Below are positions 1-10,954 of a DNA stretch of 64,000 nucleotides, piece after piece. The notes below the pieces were generated by a model that did no database searches, was not told where the DNA came from, and saw nothing but the letters and a program-made list of their open reading frames with translations. The position numbers and the translations under genes were made by a program. Every line of letters starts with the position of its first letter. Within the stretch, counting starts at the first letter, position 1. Source of the stretch: Delphinapterus leucas (Eukaryota > Chordata > Mammalia > Artiodactyla > Monodontidae); NCBI RefSeq assembly GCF_002288925.2, contig NW_022098037.1:7684901-7748900 (forward strand), given 5' to 3'.

Positions 1-299
1 AGCAAGGGAGATGGAGGCCGAACTGGAAACTGTGTCTGTCTTTCATTCCATCTAATCCCTTTGTTATGGAGCTGTAGTTGTGCCTGGCCCAGGACTCAAA
101 AAGCAGGAGGGGATCCATGGGAGCGGTAGAAGTTGTGGGTCTTGCTGCTGCCCCATGGTGAAAGGGGGAGCCTGTGGATCAATGACAAAACATATAGGTT
201 ACATTGGTGCCTCAGGCCCTGCACCAATATTCCAAGCATAATGGCTGCTGCCTCACTTCTACCCCCCAAATATCATGCAGGTATCCTGTGTTTTCTACT
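1..299. other. Unassigned sequence
   Basis: I see no gene, clear repeat or regulatory element here. Two short overlapping frames are open but have no recognisable protein content. Confidence 0.4.
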
Positions 300-556
300 C
301 GAATCCAGAATTATACATGGAAGGGAATCCTAAGACATGTGCTAGCAATTCAGCTAAATGAATACAGCAAAACCACCACGCCAGTCTAGATCACCACCTT
401 CCAGCCAACTGACTCCAGAAACATGGAGTGCACTCAGAAGAGTTCCACCAAGATCACCCAGGCCAGAAGAACTACCCAGCTCACAACAGAATCACAAGCT
501 AAATTGTTATTTTAAGCCACTAAGCTTGTTGCACAACAAAAGCTGATATAAGTGGA
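300..556 (+). mobile_element. LTR-like ancient repeat (probable ERVL-MaLR or related)
   Basis: The stretch has the look of the 3' part of an old LTR. It ends in a run close to the 'ttttaagccactaag' motif that precedes the end of many mammalian MLT/MST-type LTRs, followed by a short 'cacaacaaaagctgat' terminus. The upstream part also resembles consensus LTR sequence. The subfamily is not clear and the 5' boundary is a guess. Confidence 0.4.
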
Positions 557-849
557 TATCTAAAAATGATGAGATGGGTTGATAACAGTAGCTGGAGACA
601 GGGTTGGAGCTAGACTTCTCAATGTATACCGTATTCTATGAGACATATCATTTAAATTTTTTGAACCATGTAAATGTACATAAGAATAAAATTAATTTTA
701 GAAGTATCTGAAGTGATCGTAGGATGCTAATGGGTAGCTATTGCAAAAGGCACTATTTAAAGGGGTGTAGGTGTAATTCAGAGAAACAGAAGAGATGTGT
801 GTAAGTCAATGGAGTCCCCCAGTCATGTCCATCTCAGATATGGAACAAG
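557..849. other. Unassigned sequence
   Basis: AT-rich sequence with no repeat or exon that I can support. Confidence 0.4.
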
Positions 850-1515
850 CATCCACCCATCCTCTGTCAGGCACTCTTCTCAGAGTCAACCTGTCTTCTC
901 TCTCTTTCATCCTTTAGTCCAACCTGTCATCAAGGCTTTGGAGTCCATCTCTAAGATATCTCTGAAATATGCCGTCTTCTTTTTGTCTCCACCACCATCG
1001 CTGTGGTTGAGACTAATCCAAAAGTTCATATCCCTGCTGCCATATTGCCTCTCTGCAATCCACTCTCTGTATTTAACAGGAGAGGTAGTCTTAAGATAGA
1101 AACTGTGTCATGTCATCCCCTCTCCCCATCTCCTGCTTGAAGCCTTCAATGTCTTTTCATTATGTTTGGAATGTATGCAAACTCCTTGTCCTAACTTATA
1201 AGATCTTGCAAGACGTTACTCCCACCAATCTCCCCGAACTCCAGCGTCACTCTCCCAGAGGCCCCACACACCACCAGACCCCAACCACGGCGGTCTTCTT
1301 TCAGTTCCTCAAATACTCAAGTTCTTTCATACTTCTGGCTTTTGCACATGGTGTTTCTTATGCCTGTTAACTTCTTTCTCTTCCATAGGCTATAAGCTCC
1401 ATGAGGGCAGGGCCATATCTGCCTAGTCTATGATTGTATCCCCGAGTCCTGGCAGAGTGTTTTGCATGGTGGACCCTTGACAAATACTTGACAGATGAAT
1501 GAATAAATAAAACAA
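850..1515 (+). mobile_element. L2 LINE, 3' part
   Basis: The order of blocks follows the L2 3' end: a block like 'ggccttctttcagttcctc' near 1290, then 'cttttgcacatgg' near 1338, then 'taagctccatgagggcaggg' at about 1390, then a decayed 'cctggcagagtg...aaatacttg' end and 'gatgaatgaataaata'. This is an old, diverged 3' fragment with indels. The open frames inside it are not L2 protein. Confidence 0.8.
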
Positions 1516-1554
1516 GGTGGATTGAAGTAAACCATCTCCTTCCAATTGCATTGG

Positions 1555-1836
1555 CGTATCCCTATTTTTAAGCATTCTCTATTTCTTCTTAGATTTGTTT
1601 ATCTGGCTCTATCCCTCACTTCATCCCGGTCTCTGTCACAATGTCTCTTCCTCAGAAAGGCCTGTTCTGAACCCTACCTCATATAGTCTGCCCTTGACCC
1701 TCTCTAAGTCCTTATTTATTTATCACTCTCTGAAAATATATTTTTTACGCGTTTATAACATGGCAGGAACTGTGCCTGTCTTAATAATAAGCACCTAGAA
1801 CAGCGCTTAACACATAGGCAATGTTTGATGATAAAT
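1555..1836 (+). mobile_element. L2 LINE, second 3' fragment
   Basis: This is a second L2 3' end in the same orientation: 'cctcagaaaggcctg' near 1650, 'cttatttatttatcactctctgaaa' type sequence near 1710, then an 'aggaactgtgcctgtct...cacctagaacag' block near 1765-1800. It is separate from the preceding copy because it repeats the same consensus interval. Confidence 0.7.
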
Positions 1837-1860
1837 ACATATACACATACATACATACAT
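1837..1860. repeat. (CATA)n microsatellite
   Basis: About six degenerate tetranucleotide units made of 'acat' and 'acac' steps. Confidence 0.8.
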
Positions 1861-2309
1861 GGAACAACAGATAGTGGCCCTGTCTTGCTCTTCCTTCCCT
1901 CCATCTGAGACTGGGAGTCTTGACCTTGAATTCCAGCCTAACCTTGGAACCCAGCTACCACTAACAGGGCTGCCCATTGCTGAGCGTGTCAGTGTAGCAT
2001 CTACTTTGAATTCTGTATTTCTGGGCTTCATCCACCTCCTGGAACGTATCTTCCCTTGCTATTCCCTGATTGCTACTAAGATGCCTGAACCATGACAAGG
2101 TTGCTGTATACCCTTGGATGCGATGCTTGGCTTGCCAAACTGAACCCTCTGTCTCACTGCATCTCCCCACCTCGCCTCTTTTAGAGCCTGTTCCTATTCC
2201 GTCCCCAGCTGCCTCAACGGACCACACCTCCCTGAGTCCCGAGACATGACTGTCAAAGCAAGTCCCCAAAAAGTTAAGGAAATTCAGCAACACCTCTTGA
2301 AGCTTTAGT
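1861..2309. other. Unassigned sequence
   Basis: Frames of 74-110 codons are open on both strands, but they overlap each other, have no recognisable domain and show no splice-site framing that I trust. No repeat was recognised. Confidence 0.4.
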
Positions 2310-2705
2310 TGTGCATTTACAGCTGCATCATTCTTCTAAAAAGCTGCGTAGAATCCCATAATTTGAACGTACCACCATGTACAAAACTATTCCTCTGCAG
2401 ATAGCCATACAGGCAGCTTTACTTTACAATGTTTGCAGTTAGCATCCTTGTGCAGGCCCCCCTGGAGACATTCACTGTGATGACATTTATATAAAAAGAA
2501 AAGAAATTCTGCACATTTTCCATGGCATGGCACATACATAGGTACACAAATGCATAGAAACCATCAGTAGTAGTTACTTTTGGGGACCATGGTAGTGTTC
2601 AAAGACACTTTTTATTTCTCTATAATATTATAGTTTGGTAATAAGGAAAATGCAAGCATGTATTACTTGTGTAATTAAAGATGATTAAAAACATTAATGA
2701 AACAA
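2310..2705 (+). mobile_element. Old L1 (L1M/HAL1-like) 3' end with an inverted 5' piece
   Basis: From about 2310 to 2450 the sequence reads as the antisense of the L1 ORF2 C-terminal region ('gaatcccataa...gtaccaccatgtacaaaacta...ttcctctgcagatagcca', then 'gcatccttgtgcaggcc'). From about 2490 to 2705 it reads as sense L1M 3' UTR ('gtagttacttttgggga...actttttatttctctataatat...aagcatgtattact'). Antisense ORF2 followed by a sense 3' end is the pattern of a 5'-inverted L1 insertion. Both parts are strongly diverged, so the family and the inversion are tentative. Confidence 0.45.
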
Positions 2706-3344
2706 AGTTTAGCCAAAAAATTAACCTCCCTTTTCCAAAGTACCTTTCTCGGGGATAGTAGAAAGTGATCATGTGATAGGAATTTCTCTATTCCCATTGC
2801 TGGGTGAAGGTGCGACATGTTGCAAAAGACAAGCTGTCAGTTTGCCCTGAGAGGAAGCCATCTGGGGAGGTCATCACCCAGTCAGGCAGCATGGTAACTC
2901 ATCTTCCTTCGGTTCATTTGAAGGACTTTCAACTTTTACTTTGAACTTCGTCTCTTGAGTCAGGAGAGTAGAGTCCAATAAATGGAAATCTGCCTCAGCA
3001 TTTGATCTCAGGTTTCTAGACTATAGCTACATCCATGCAAAATCTATCCAGTACTTACCAGGGAAGTCCAGGCCTGGGTTCTGCAATTGTATCATGGTGT
3101 AGTGATTGGGTTCCACGGCTAAGTCAGTAGGATGTCATGGGGCTGTCATCTGGTATCTGGACCACTGAGTTACATTAGAATGGTGTAACAGCAATGAAAC
3201 AGCACACCCCTGGTATTTTTGTGGGGCTCTTCTTTTCCAAATGCTTCTGACACCTCACACATCTTTGCAACATAACAATGTGATAGTTCTGGAGCAGGTG
3301 TCACCTTCCCTGTTTCACTGAGGTACTTTAGTCCAACAGTACTG
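2706..3344. other. Unassigned sequence
   Basis: No gene or repeat that I can support. A good minus-strand donor-like site (reverse complement of 'acttaccagg' near 3055) has no convincing partner acceptor. Confidence 0.4.
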
Positions 3345-3715
3345 GTCTTTTAGTCTCTTGGCCATGTACCCCAGGGCCTTTGCACTTGCTCTCCTCAGCC
3401 TGGGAATGCTCTTTCCCTAGATCATCTGACAGGATTCCTTTCTCATTCAGTCCACAGTCCAGTCTAGAGCAGTCTTACCTGACCACTCAGGTACCCTTCC
3501 AGTTACTTTCTATTATATCACCTTGTCTTATATTCTGTACAGCATATATCACTATCTGAAACTATGTGGTTTATTTATATGTTGGTATATTGTCTTCCTC
3601 CTCTCCAGCTGAGTGTGAAAGGGCTTAGGACATTGTCATGTTCACTGTTAAATACCCAGTACAGGTCTTGATACCCTGTAGGCACTCAGGAATATCTTTT
3701 GAATACATGAATAAG
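3345..3715 (+). mobile_element. L2 LINE, 3' end
   Basis: This is a well-kept L2 3' end. In order it carries 'cagggcctttgcacttgct' (3374), 'gcctgggaatgctctttccc' (3398), a 'cttacctgaccac' block (3475), 'tatatcactatctgaaa' (3545), 'tgtcttcctcctctccagct' (3590) and a decayed 'taggcactcaggaat' end (3680). Confidence 0.9.
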
Positions 3716-3734
3716 TGGTTTCCCAGAGACTGGG

Positions 3735-3905
3735 CTAGAATAGTGATTCTCAACGCTGGCAAGCTCATTAGAATCATCTGGAGGGCTTTTTAAAAATACA
3801 GTGCCCAGGGCCACCCTCCAGAGATGCCCATTTAACCATGCATCAGATCTGGGGTGGCGTCCAGGGCTTGGTAGGTTTAAAAGCTGCCCAGGTGATTCTA
3901 ATATG
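3735..3905. mobile_element. MER5-like non-autonomous hAT-Charlie DNA transposon
   Basis: It is nearly full length. The element starts with 'agtgattctcaacgctgg', followed by 'attagaatcatctggagggct' and a central 'atctggggtggcg' block, and ends with 'aggtgattctaatatgtgct'. The two ends are inverted versions of each other, as in this family. Confidence 0.75.
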
Positions 3906-5562
3906 TGCTCAAGATTGGGGATCCTGGGCTGATGATCTTTCCAGTCCTTTCTGATGCTGTTGCAATCCCCCAGGAGGAAGATTATGGTGATGAGGACCAC
4001 AGTGATCACAGAGCAGGTGGTGAGATTTGGTTGAACTTGAGCTGGATACAAGAGGTACAGCTGAGGCCAGCCCGGTGAGGATGTGCCTGAGATCACTGGC
4101 TTTACCAGCAGAGCTGAAACAACAACCCACATTTTCTGATTATAAAATAGCACAGCTCTCCCTGAAACACAGCATCTTTCACTTCTTCGGTGACCAATCA
4201 CTCCACAATATTCTAAAAGATTATACAGAAATCAGTGCACAAATTTTGACTACCTCCTCTCTGAACTTAGAATTGCAGTTAAATGGAAGATCTGCTCAAA
4301 GGCAGAAGCTTCTGGATGTAAGCCTCCTCTCATTATTGTCCTGTCCTCCTTTTTTTCCCTCTGCTTCAACTCTTCTCTTTTCTCCATTTCTTTTTCTCTG
4401 TAATCTTACCATTTGCTATTTCCCCAGCACTTTCCTCAAATATTTGAAAGTTTTTTTGTGTTTTGTTTTGTTTTACTCCAAAACTTGGAAAGTTCTCTGC
4501 ATAGCATTGTGGGCAACCTATGGATAAGAAAAAAACTATTCATCCAAACATTCCATCTCATCCTCATGCAAAGAGGCCACACAGATTATCCTTGGCCACA
4601 AATCCCAGATGATACTCTTCTCAGACCAGAGAAATGGGGAGAAAATTGGAGGGCAGGCACTTGACCCTTCTCCAGGCCTTGGAAGTTGCAAAGTCCCTGG
4701 AAAACAATAGACTATCAAGGTCTTCTGGGCATTTGGGAAAGATGGGTCATATGAAATTTTGAGTTTTGGGAGCCTCTAAACAAATCCCCTCTTCTGTCAA
4801 TTAAACAATTGATTTATGAGGAGTGAAGTTGCCACGTGGTTTGGATACACCATGCTGCAGGGACGAAAAGAGAAGGAAATGTGATTTTGCTTGGAAGACC
4901 TTTTAGACTGTTGGCTGTCTAGCACTGAGAATGAAATCTGGGTGCAGAAAGGATGGAGAGGGGGTGGGGCTGATGCAGAGTGGAAGGATGGATTGGCCAG
5001 GATGCAGCATCTGGCCCTGAGTGAAGCATTACATTGCTTGCAGCTGTGGGATGGTTTGGAGGTCCCATTTTCCTAGATTCCTTCAGGGTCTCCTTTCTTT
5101 CTGATGAGGTGGTAAGGAGACACAGGGCATGTTGGGTTCAGCCCTCTTGGCACCGGGGGGAGTGTGTGTTTTGTGTCTGTGTGCATAGTCGTGAAACTCA
5201 GCAGACCTGACGCTATTCTCTGCAGTGCAGGTTCAGGGGAAAGGTCAGGTGGGACGTGGCCTGGCTATTACAGTGACCACACAGCACACACTGTCCTCCC
5301 CTGATTAGGCACTTCACATTCTCCAGTGAAAAATTAGTGAGAGATGCTCATTTGTGTCAGCTTTTCTTCATGATTTAGATGCTCTGTGCTTCTCCCAGGA
5401 CACCTGCGTTTGTTGAGCAATACTAGAGGAGGCTTTTGAGAGGTTTGCAAAAGACCGAGCAGTGAAAGAGATGAGTAATGAAATGGAGGGTGCCCCTGGG
5501 GTTGAAGAGAGCATGTGGGAAGCTGGGAAGAGGGGGTAGAGAAGGATGGGCAGTCCTCTTTA
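3906..5562. other. Unassigned sequence, about 1.7 kb
   Basis: No repeat or gene recognised. Open frames of 166 codons (4027-4527, plus) and 171 codons (3686-4201, minus) overlap head to head. The minus frame runs into the MER5-like and L2 elements, so neither is likely to be protein. A 'gttttgttttg' T-rich run lies at 4450-4475. Confidence 0.45.
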
Positions 5563-5900
5563 GTCATCCATTCAATAATATAGCTATTTTTGTTTGTTTT
5601 GTTTTGGTTTTGTTTTGTTTTTTGCGGTACGTGGGCCTCTCACTGTTGTGGTCTCTCCCGTTGCGGAGCACAGGCTCTGGACGCACAGGCTCAGCGGCCA
5701 TGGCTCACAGGCCCAGCCGCTCCGTGGCATGTGGGATCTTCCCGGACCGGGGCACGAACCTGTGTCCCCTGCACCGGCAGGCGGACTCTCAACCACTGCG
5801 CCACCAGGGAAGCCCAATAATATAGCTATTTATTGAGCATCCTTGTGACAAGGTGCTTTCCTAAGCCTACTGGGTACAGCAGAGTGAATCCGAGAGACCT
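5563..5900 (-). mobile_element. L2 LINE 3' end, minus strand, interrupted by a CHR SINE
   Basis: If the SINE and one TSD copy are removed, the flanks join as a minus-strand L2 3' end: 'ccattcaataatatagctattt' on the left continues into 'attgagcatccttg...aaggtgctttcctaag...gggtacagcag' on the right. Confidence 0.65.
5590..5814 (-). mobile_element. CHR SINE (tRNA-derived), young form
   Basis: This is a complete minus-strand copy. On the plus strand it runs from a T-rich tail (5590-5622, the reversed poly(A)) through 'tttgcggtacgtgggcctct' to 'gcgccaccagggaagccc', which is the 5' end of the element. It is flanked by a perfect 17-bp TSD, 'caataatatagctattt', at 5573-5589 and 5815-5831. Residual CpGs mark it as fairly young. 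The 76-115 codon frames seen on it are shadows of the SINE. Confidence 0.97.
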
Positions 5901-5939
5901 TGCCTTTCCCATGTTTGCTCATCAGATTCCTGCTTATCT

Positions 5940-6165
5940 TCAGTGGAGACTTTCTTGACTCCCGGGTGGACATCTTACCCTCTCCTCGACGCTTCAGTAG
6001 CCCTTCATGCAGACTTCTCCTCTGGCACTCACCACATTTATTATGCTTTAGTTTTCTGTGCAGACATCCGTCTGCCTCATAAGACTCTGAGTTCTGCAGA
6101 CAGGGATCATGTCATAGTCATCTTTCACTCTCCTGCATATGGAAGTTTCTCAATAAAGACTGATT
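5940..6165 (+). mobile_element. L2 LINE, 3' end
   Basis: L2 order is preserved but diverged: a 'ctctggcactcaccacattta' block near 6017, then 'agactctgagttctgcagacagggatcatgtc' type sequence, then 'tttctcaataaagactg' in place of the usual L2 terminus. Confidence 0.65.
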
Positions 6166-6539
6166 AAATGGATTTGACAAACAGTGTTTAATTTGGAAAG
6201 GTGGATGGGTCTTCACCTATTTATAAATATGGTGATGATGAGTTAATTTCCCAGTCTGTTCCAGGCACTGAGGAGGCAGGTTTGAAAGTGATATGTTGAG
6301 ATCCATAGATTTTCTATTTTGTTCTCCAGACAATCAGTGACGTCAGAACTACCCCACGGAGTATTGGTGGGTGGATGAAAATTAGTGGTCTTATTTAGAC
6401 ACAGCTGATACAGTTTTTGTTTTTTTAATTTTAAATCAGTGTGGTCCTTCCCTGATTCATTGCCCTCTCTTTCACTGTCCCTAAACCATGCCCTCAACAT
6501 GTGCCACATCCAGGAAGTACTCAACAGCAGTGACAACCA
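6166..6539. other. Unassigned sequence
   Basis: No repeat or gene recognised. A 97-codon minus frame has no recognisable features. Confidence 0.4.
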
Positions 6540-6800
6540 TCATAACAACCAATATTTATTTGGTCTTTCCATGCGTCCAGGTTTTTTCTGAGTGCTTTGC
6601 ATGTTTCATTTCATTGATTCCTCATGCAATCCTATGAGGCTGATACTGTTATTAATCTCGTTCTAAAATGAAGAAACTGAGACACAAAGAGTTTAAGTAA
6701 CTTGCTCAAGGTCACACAACATAGGGGTGGGGTAGAAGCAGGACTCCTGCCCAGATAATCTGCCTCTAGAGATTCTGCTCTTAACTTCTCTGCTAACTGT
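6540..6800 (-). mobile_element. MIR SINE, nearly full length
   Basis: Minus-strand MIR: 'gtgctttgcatgtttcatttca' near 6590, 'cctatgaggctgatactgtta' near 6630, 'atgaagaaactgagacac' near 6668, then 'aagtaacttgctcaaggtcacacaac' ending at 6720 and the decayed tRNA-like head up to 6800. Confidence 0.9.
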
Positions 6801-6914
6801 GTCCCTTATTTGGCTCTTGACCCCGGGAGGTTTATGCACGAGAAGGGATCAAAACACCTCACCTCTTGTGTTGAAGATCTGTTGTTAGAGACATTTCTTG
6901 AACTGATTTTCCCT

Positions 6915-7155
6915 CACCTACTCTTCAAGACTTGGCATCGCCCCCTCTGGAAAGTCATCCTTGATCTCTTCCAGACTTAGCCAGATGTTGCTTTCGGTAT
7001 TTCCACAAAACCCTTTGCTCTTATTTTTCATGTGGCATCAATTGTAATAGTCTAATTTCTTGTCTGTTTCCCCTAGAGTCTGTGAGTTTCTTAAAGACAG
7101 AAACATATCTCTCAGTGCCTAGCATCTGTTATTCAACAAGTATTTGTTTAAGAAA
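6915..7155 (+). mobile_element. L2 LINE, 3' end
   Basis: A diverged plus-strand L2 3' end: 'ctctggaaagtcatccttgatc', 'ctgtttcccctagagtctgtgag', 'agacagaaacatatctc' and 'agtgcctagcatctg', ending with 'caacaagtatttg'. Confidence 0.75.
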
Positions 7156-7214
7156 AAAAATTGCAATTTAATTCCAACTTCTCAAGAGCCTTACCAAAAG
7201 AATGCTTATTGCTA

Positions 7215-7440
7215 GCTATATTTATTCATTCATTATTTCATCCACTGATTTATTCATTTTTCAATCGATATTTATTGAGGGAGAATTTATCTGTGTTAAG
7301 CATTCTTCTAGGGGCTGAAGTGATAAAACATACATGGTTCCTGTTCATAAAAGGCTACTGTGGGAGGTTGAGATGTTAATCAGAAGTGTCTAATTACAAA
7401 ATCAGGATATTGCTATGTGATAAAGGCACAGAATGCTATG
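7215..7440 (-). mobile_element. L2 LINE, minus strand
   Basis: It starts with the reversed L2 terminus ('ttcatttttcaatcgatatttattgag' pattern), then 'ttctaggggctgaagtgataaaacatacatggttcctgttc', 'gtctaattacaaaatcag' and 'gctatgtgataaaggcac', in the order expected for an antisense L2 3' region. Confidence 0.7.
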
Positions 7441-7471
7441 TGAAAATTTAAAACTAAAGATAAAGGTCCCT

Positions 7472-7746
7472 GGGACTTCCCTGCTGGCGCAGTGGTTAAG
7501 ACTCCACACTCCCAATGCAGGGGGCCCAGGTCTGATCCCTGCCCAGGGAACTAGGTCCCACATGCATGCCACGACTAAGACTCATGCCACAACTAAGGAG
7601 CCCGCCTGCCGCCACTAAGAAGCCCATGTGCTGCAACTAAGGAGCCAGTGAGCCACAACTAAGGAGCCCTCGAGTTGCAACTAAAGGAGCCCACCTGCCA
7701 CAACCAGCACAACCAAATAAATAAATATTAAAAAAAAAAAAAAAGG
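7472..7746 (+). mobile_element. CHR-1 type SINE, older copy
   Basis: The element starts 'gggacttccctgctggcgca' with a diverged A box, and a degraded B box near 7530. It has the long CHR-1 tail of 'ccacaactaaggagccc' style units and a poly(A) at 7727-7744. Flanks 'taaaggtccctggg' (7461-7474) and 'taaatgtccctggg' (7747-7760) are a 14-bp TSD with one change. The loss of CpGs shows an older insertion than the copy at 5.6 kb. Confidence 0.96.
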
Positions 7747-7760
7747 TAAATGTCCCTGGG

Positions 7761-8894
7761 TCTCAGAGAAAAACCCATAATCCTACCAAAGGGTCAAGTG
7801 GGTCATCCTTTGACTCTCTATGCCTCTGAGTCAGTAGCCACTACTGATGATAACAGGCCAATTGAATGCAAATTTGGAAAGTCTGGACAAGTCAATAAGT
7901 TATTCCTACAAAAGTTTTAGAGTGGTTGAGTTAAAGAGACTACAACAATCATGGAATCCAACTTCACGTACACTGGAAAAGCTCACATTTAGGTTCCAGG
8001 TGAACTGATTGTGTAAGAAAAATGCAAATCAGTCCCACTTCATGAGGATTTACTCAATGTCCCAACACTATTCCTGGTAATAAATAGAGACCGGTGTCTA
8101 CCTAGAAACTTTATGAGGGATTTAGGGACTTCTCTTGATGTTCTCAGGTATTTTACACAGAATCCAGAGCGCATCATCCCAAACCAATTTCGAGTTTTGC
8201 CAGGGATTTATTCCAAATTCGTCTTGGTGCTACCCTCTGATGGGTAAAACCAGATAGCAGAGATCCACCTTCTAATCCCAGAGGACATTCTGATAGAGTG
8301 AGTTTTTGTTTTATTTAGAGGAGGGATCATAAGATATTATTAAAACAACTTGAACATCTGGTTTGGGGATAAAGTTATTTTATTGTGCGACTGCCAAGCC
8401 ACAGAGCCAAGCTTACCAAGAAAGCCTCCTTCTCTCTCAGTCTTCTGAAAAGCCTAATACCCAACTATAATAATGTGCACCCTCCAACACAAACGAAGAG
8501 TAAAGGGGAACAGAATGAGGTCTTCAAGACGCAAGGAAAATTCACCTGTGGTTGGAAAATCAGAGCAATAAGGGGTAGTTAGACTCCATTTTGAATCTTT
8601 TCTCAAGCTGATTGCCTCCTATTCAAACTCTCAGGGAAAACATTCAAAAAAGGAGGAATATCCAAAAGAAGTGTTCACTGGATCCCAGGAAAATTTCTCC
8701 TCCCATCATGACTATCCTCTCCGCTCTCAAGTTGAAGGCAGACATTCAGTCTCAGAGAAAATAAAAATCAGAGTTAGCAAGGACCCTTGGAGAACACTTA
8801 GAATGGGGCTATTCTCTCTACATGAGTCCAGTGCTAATGTAGTCCTCTCCTGCTGTTATGCTATTGCTCTAGATATGCCCTTAAGCTATTTAGA
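7761..8894. other. Unassigned sequence, about 1.1 kb
   Basis: I recognise no repeat, gene or RNA here. The 65-codon and 99-codon plus frames (8385-8582 and 8671-8970) are unremarkable, and the second runs into an L2 copy. Confidence 0.45.
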
Positions 8895-9060
8895 CCCATT
8901 CATTTATTCAAAAAATATTAGTGAGCACCTGTCAGGTAACAGGCTCTGTACTAGGCACTGGGCTCTATGATCTGATGGTATTTGTATTTTAGGCAGCCAA
9001 GATACAATTAAACAGACATATACATCAAATGATTGCTAGTTGTGAAAGAGCCAGGAAAGA
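8895..9060 (-). mobile_element. L2 LINE 3' end, minus strand
   Basis: The stretch 'catttattcaaaaaatattagtgagcacctg...aacaggctctgtactaggcactggg' at 8900-8965 is the reverse complement of the L2 terminus. It is followed by a decayed body to the 'tagttgtgaaagagcc' stretch. Confidence 0.75.
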
Positions 9061-9339
9061 AACAAACAAGGCACTGGGAATGTAACGACCTGACCCTCCC
9101 ATGTCTCCCTGACATGCCCATGGAAGAACCTATAGTCAATTATGACACCCTTTCCCACATTCCAGGCAGTCAATACCAATAGATCAGATTGGTGAACAAG
9201 GTGAAGTCTACTTGCTGTCCCCAAACCTGGGTTTTCAGACAAGGGCAATAAAACTCCCAAATAAGATATGACTATGTCCTGTCTTTCTACTCACAGTATC
9301 AAACAGTTGGAAAACAGCCTAGAGATTTATTTTGCTCAA

Positions 9340-9470
9340 GCCCCTTGTTTTGCAGTGACCCACACTGGGGCAGTAACCTGCCTCAGTCTCCCAGCTCACC
9401 AGTGGCAAAGCCCTGGCTGTAGACCCAAGTCTTATGACTCCAATTCCAGGACCTTCGCTTGCTGTGTTCA
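9340..9470 (-). mobile_element. MIR SINE fragment, minus strand
   Basis: The blocks 'gggcagtaacctgcctcag', 'agctcaccagtggcaaagccc' and 'agacccaagtcttatgactcc' match the antisense tRNA-like half of MIR in the right order. Confidence 0.6.
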
Positions 9471-10242
9471 ATGGAGATTGAAACATTTTTGTCTTATCCT
9501 ACTCAACCCTCTCTCCATTCACTCATTGTGCTTTCATAACTCAAAGAACTTAGAAGAGGGAGGAAAGTAAGGCCCAAAAGTTTAGGAGCTAACTAAAGTT
9601 TGTGGTTGGCAAAATGGATTCATGAGCAGTAGATTGCAGAAGCTTAAATAGGGAAAGCATATCAGAACCCAGCAACTGAACGGAGATTAGGTTCTCTCTT
9701 AACTGTTAGAATATCCAGATGCAGAGAAACCATCCTCCTGTTGAGTCCTCAGTTTGCCTTTTCAGGGATGGGAATTTGGGACTGAAGGGAGGGGGATGGT
9801 GAGGGGCGTGTGGGGCAGGGACTAGATTCTTTCTTTTTATATTTGCTACCTGCTCTTGCTTGACTACATACCTAATGCAAATTCTGAGAATAATCCAGCA
9901 TATGCCAAACGGGTGACGCTATTTTTTTTGCATCTGACAGCACGTTGCCAGAGGAAGTCAACTATAAACAAGTTTTTAGGCTGACAGTCCAAGGCTCCTC
10001 ACAGGATTGACTCAGCAGATATTTTGTCCAAGGTACATAGAGCAAGTTTGCTAAGTCTGGGTCATTCTGATAAATTCTTGAAAACAGGGACCCCAGACTG
10101 CAAGGGGAGAACATCAAAGATCTCCCGGGGCCATAACTAAGAGTTGGCAACTGGCCTATGTCCTCACTTCACTCCAGCCTTGGAGCTTGCAGCAAAGGAA
10201 GCCCACTGGGCAGAAGTCCTCTCCTGTCTTCTTCTCTTTTAA
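9471..10242. other. Unassigned sequence
   Basis: No gene or repeat that I can support. A purine-rich, G-rich patch lies at 9778-9820. Confidence 0.4.
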
Positions 10243-10947
10243 ATTTAATTTTTTATTGAGATATTACTGGTTTAAAATATTATATGTTTCACGTGTACAA
10301 CATTCTATTTCTACTTATGTATATACTACAGCATGCTCGTCACTAAAAGTTTAGTTTCCATCCGTCGCCATACAGCTGATCCCCTTTATTCATTTTGCCC
10401 TCCCACTGGTCCCCTCCCCTCTGATAACCACTACTCTGTTCTCTGTATCTACATGTTTGTTTTCATTTGGTTTGGTTTGTTCGTTTATTTGATGTTTGCT
10501 TGTTTTCCCATATTCTACATATGAGTGAAATCACCTGGCATTTGTTCTTCTCCACCTGACTTATTTAGCATAATACCCTCAAGGTTCATCCATGTTGTCA
10601 CAATGGCAAGATTTCATCTTTTATTATGTATGCATTGTATACATATACCCCATATGCTTTATCCGTTCATCCACTGATGGGCACTTAGGTTGTTTCCATA
10701 CCTTGGCTATTATAAATAAGGCTGCCGTGGTGCAAGGATTGTTCAAAATCTGCCAATCAATGTGATACACCACATCATCAAGATAAAGTTTAAAAACCAT
10801 ATGATCATCTCAGTAGATGCAGAAAAACTATTTGACAAGATTCAACACCCATCTATGATAAAAACTCTCAATAAAGTAAGTATAGAAGGAAAGTAACTCA
10901 ACATAATAAAGGCCACGTACAACAAACCCAAAACTAACATCATACTC
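10243..10947 (-). mobile_element. L1 LINE with 5' inversion
   Basis: From 10243 to about 10730 the sequence is antisense L1: 3' UTR ('tttattgagatattactgg'), then the ORF2 C-terminus ('ccatatgctttatccgttca', 'ccactgatgggcacttagg', 'ggctattataaataaggctg'). At about 10731 the orientation flips. From there to about 10947 it is sense ORF2 from the reverse-transcriptase region ('caatgtgatacaccac', 'tttgacaagattcaacaccc', 'aaggccacgtacaacaaaccc'). A possible TSD is 'tcctctcct' at 10217-10225 and 10946-10954. No frame is intact. Confidence 0.85.
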
Positions 10948-10954
10948 CTCTCCT

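Noticed and set aside
3686..4527. Two long opposite frames (171 and 166 codons)
   Set aside because: The minus frame runs through a MER5-like element and an L2 edge. The plus frame is unrecognised and has no splice or start context. They overlap head to head, which is typical of chance.
5478..5836. Frames of 76-115 codons on both strands
   Set aside because: They are translations of the CHR SINE. The same peptide-like strings recur at 12.3, 34.6 and 39.2 kb.
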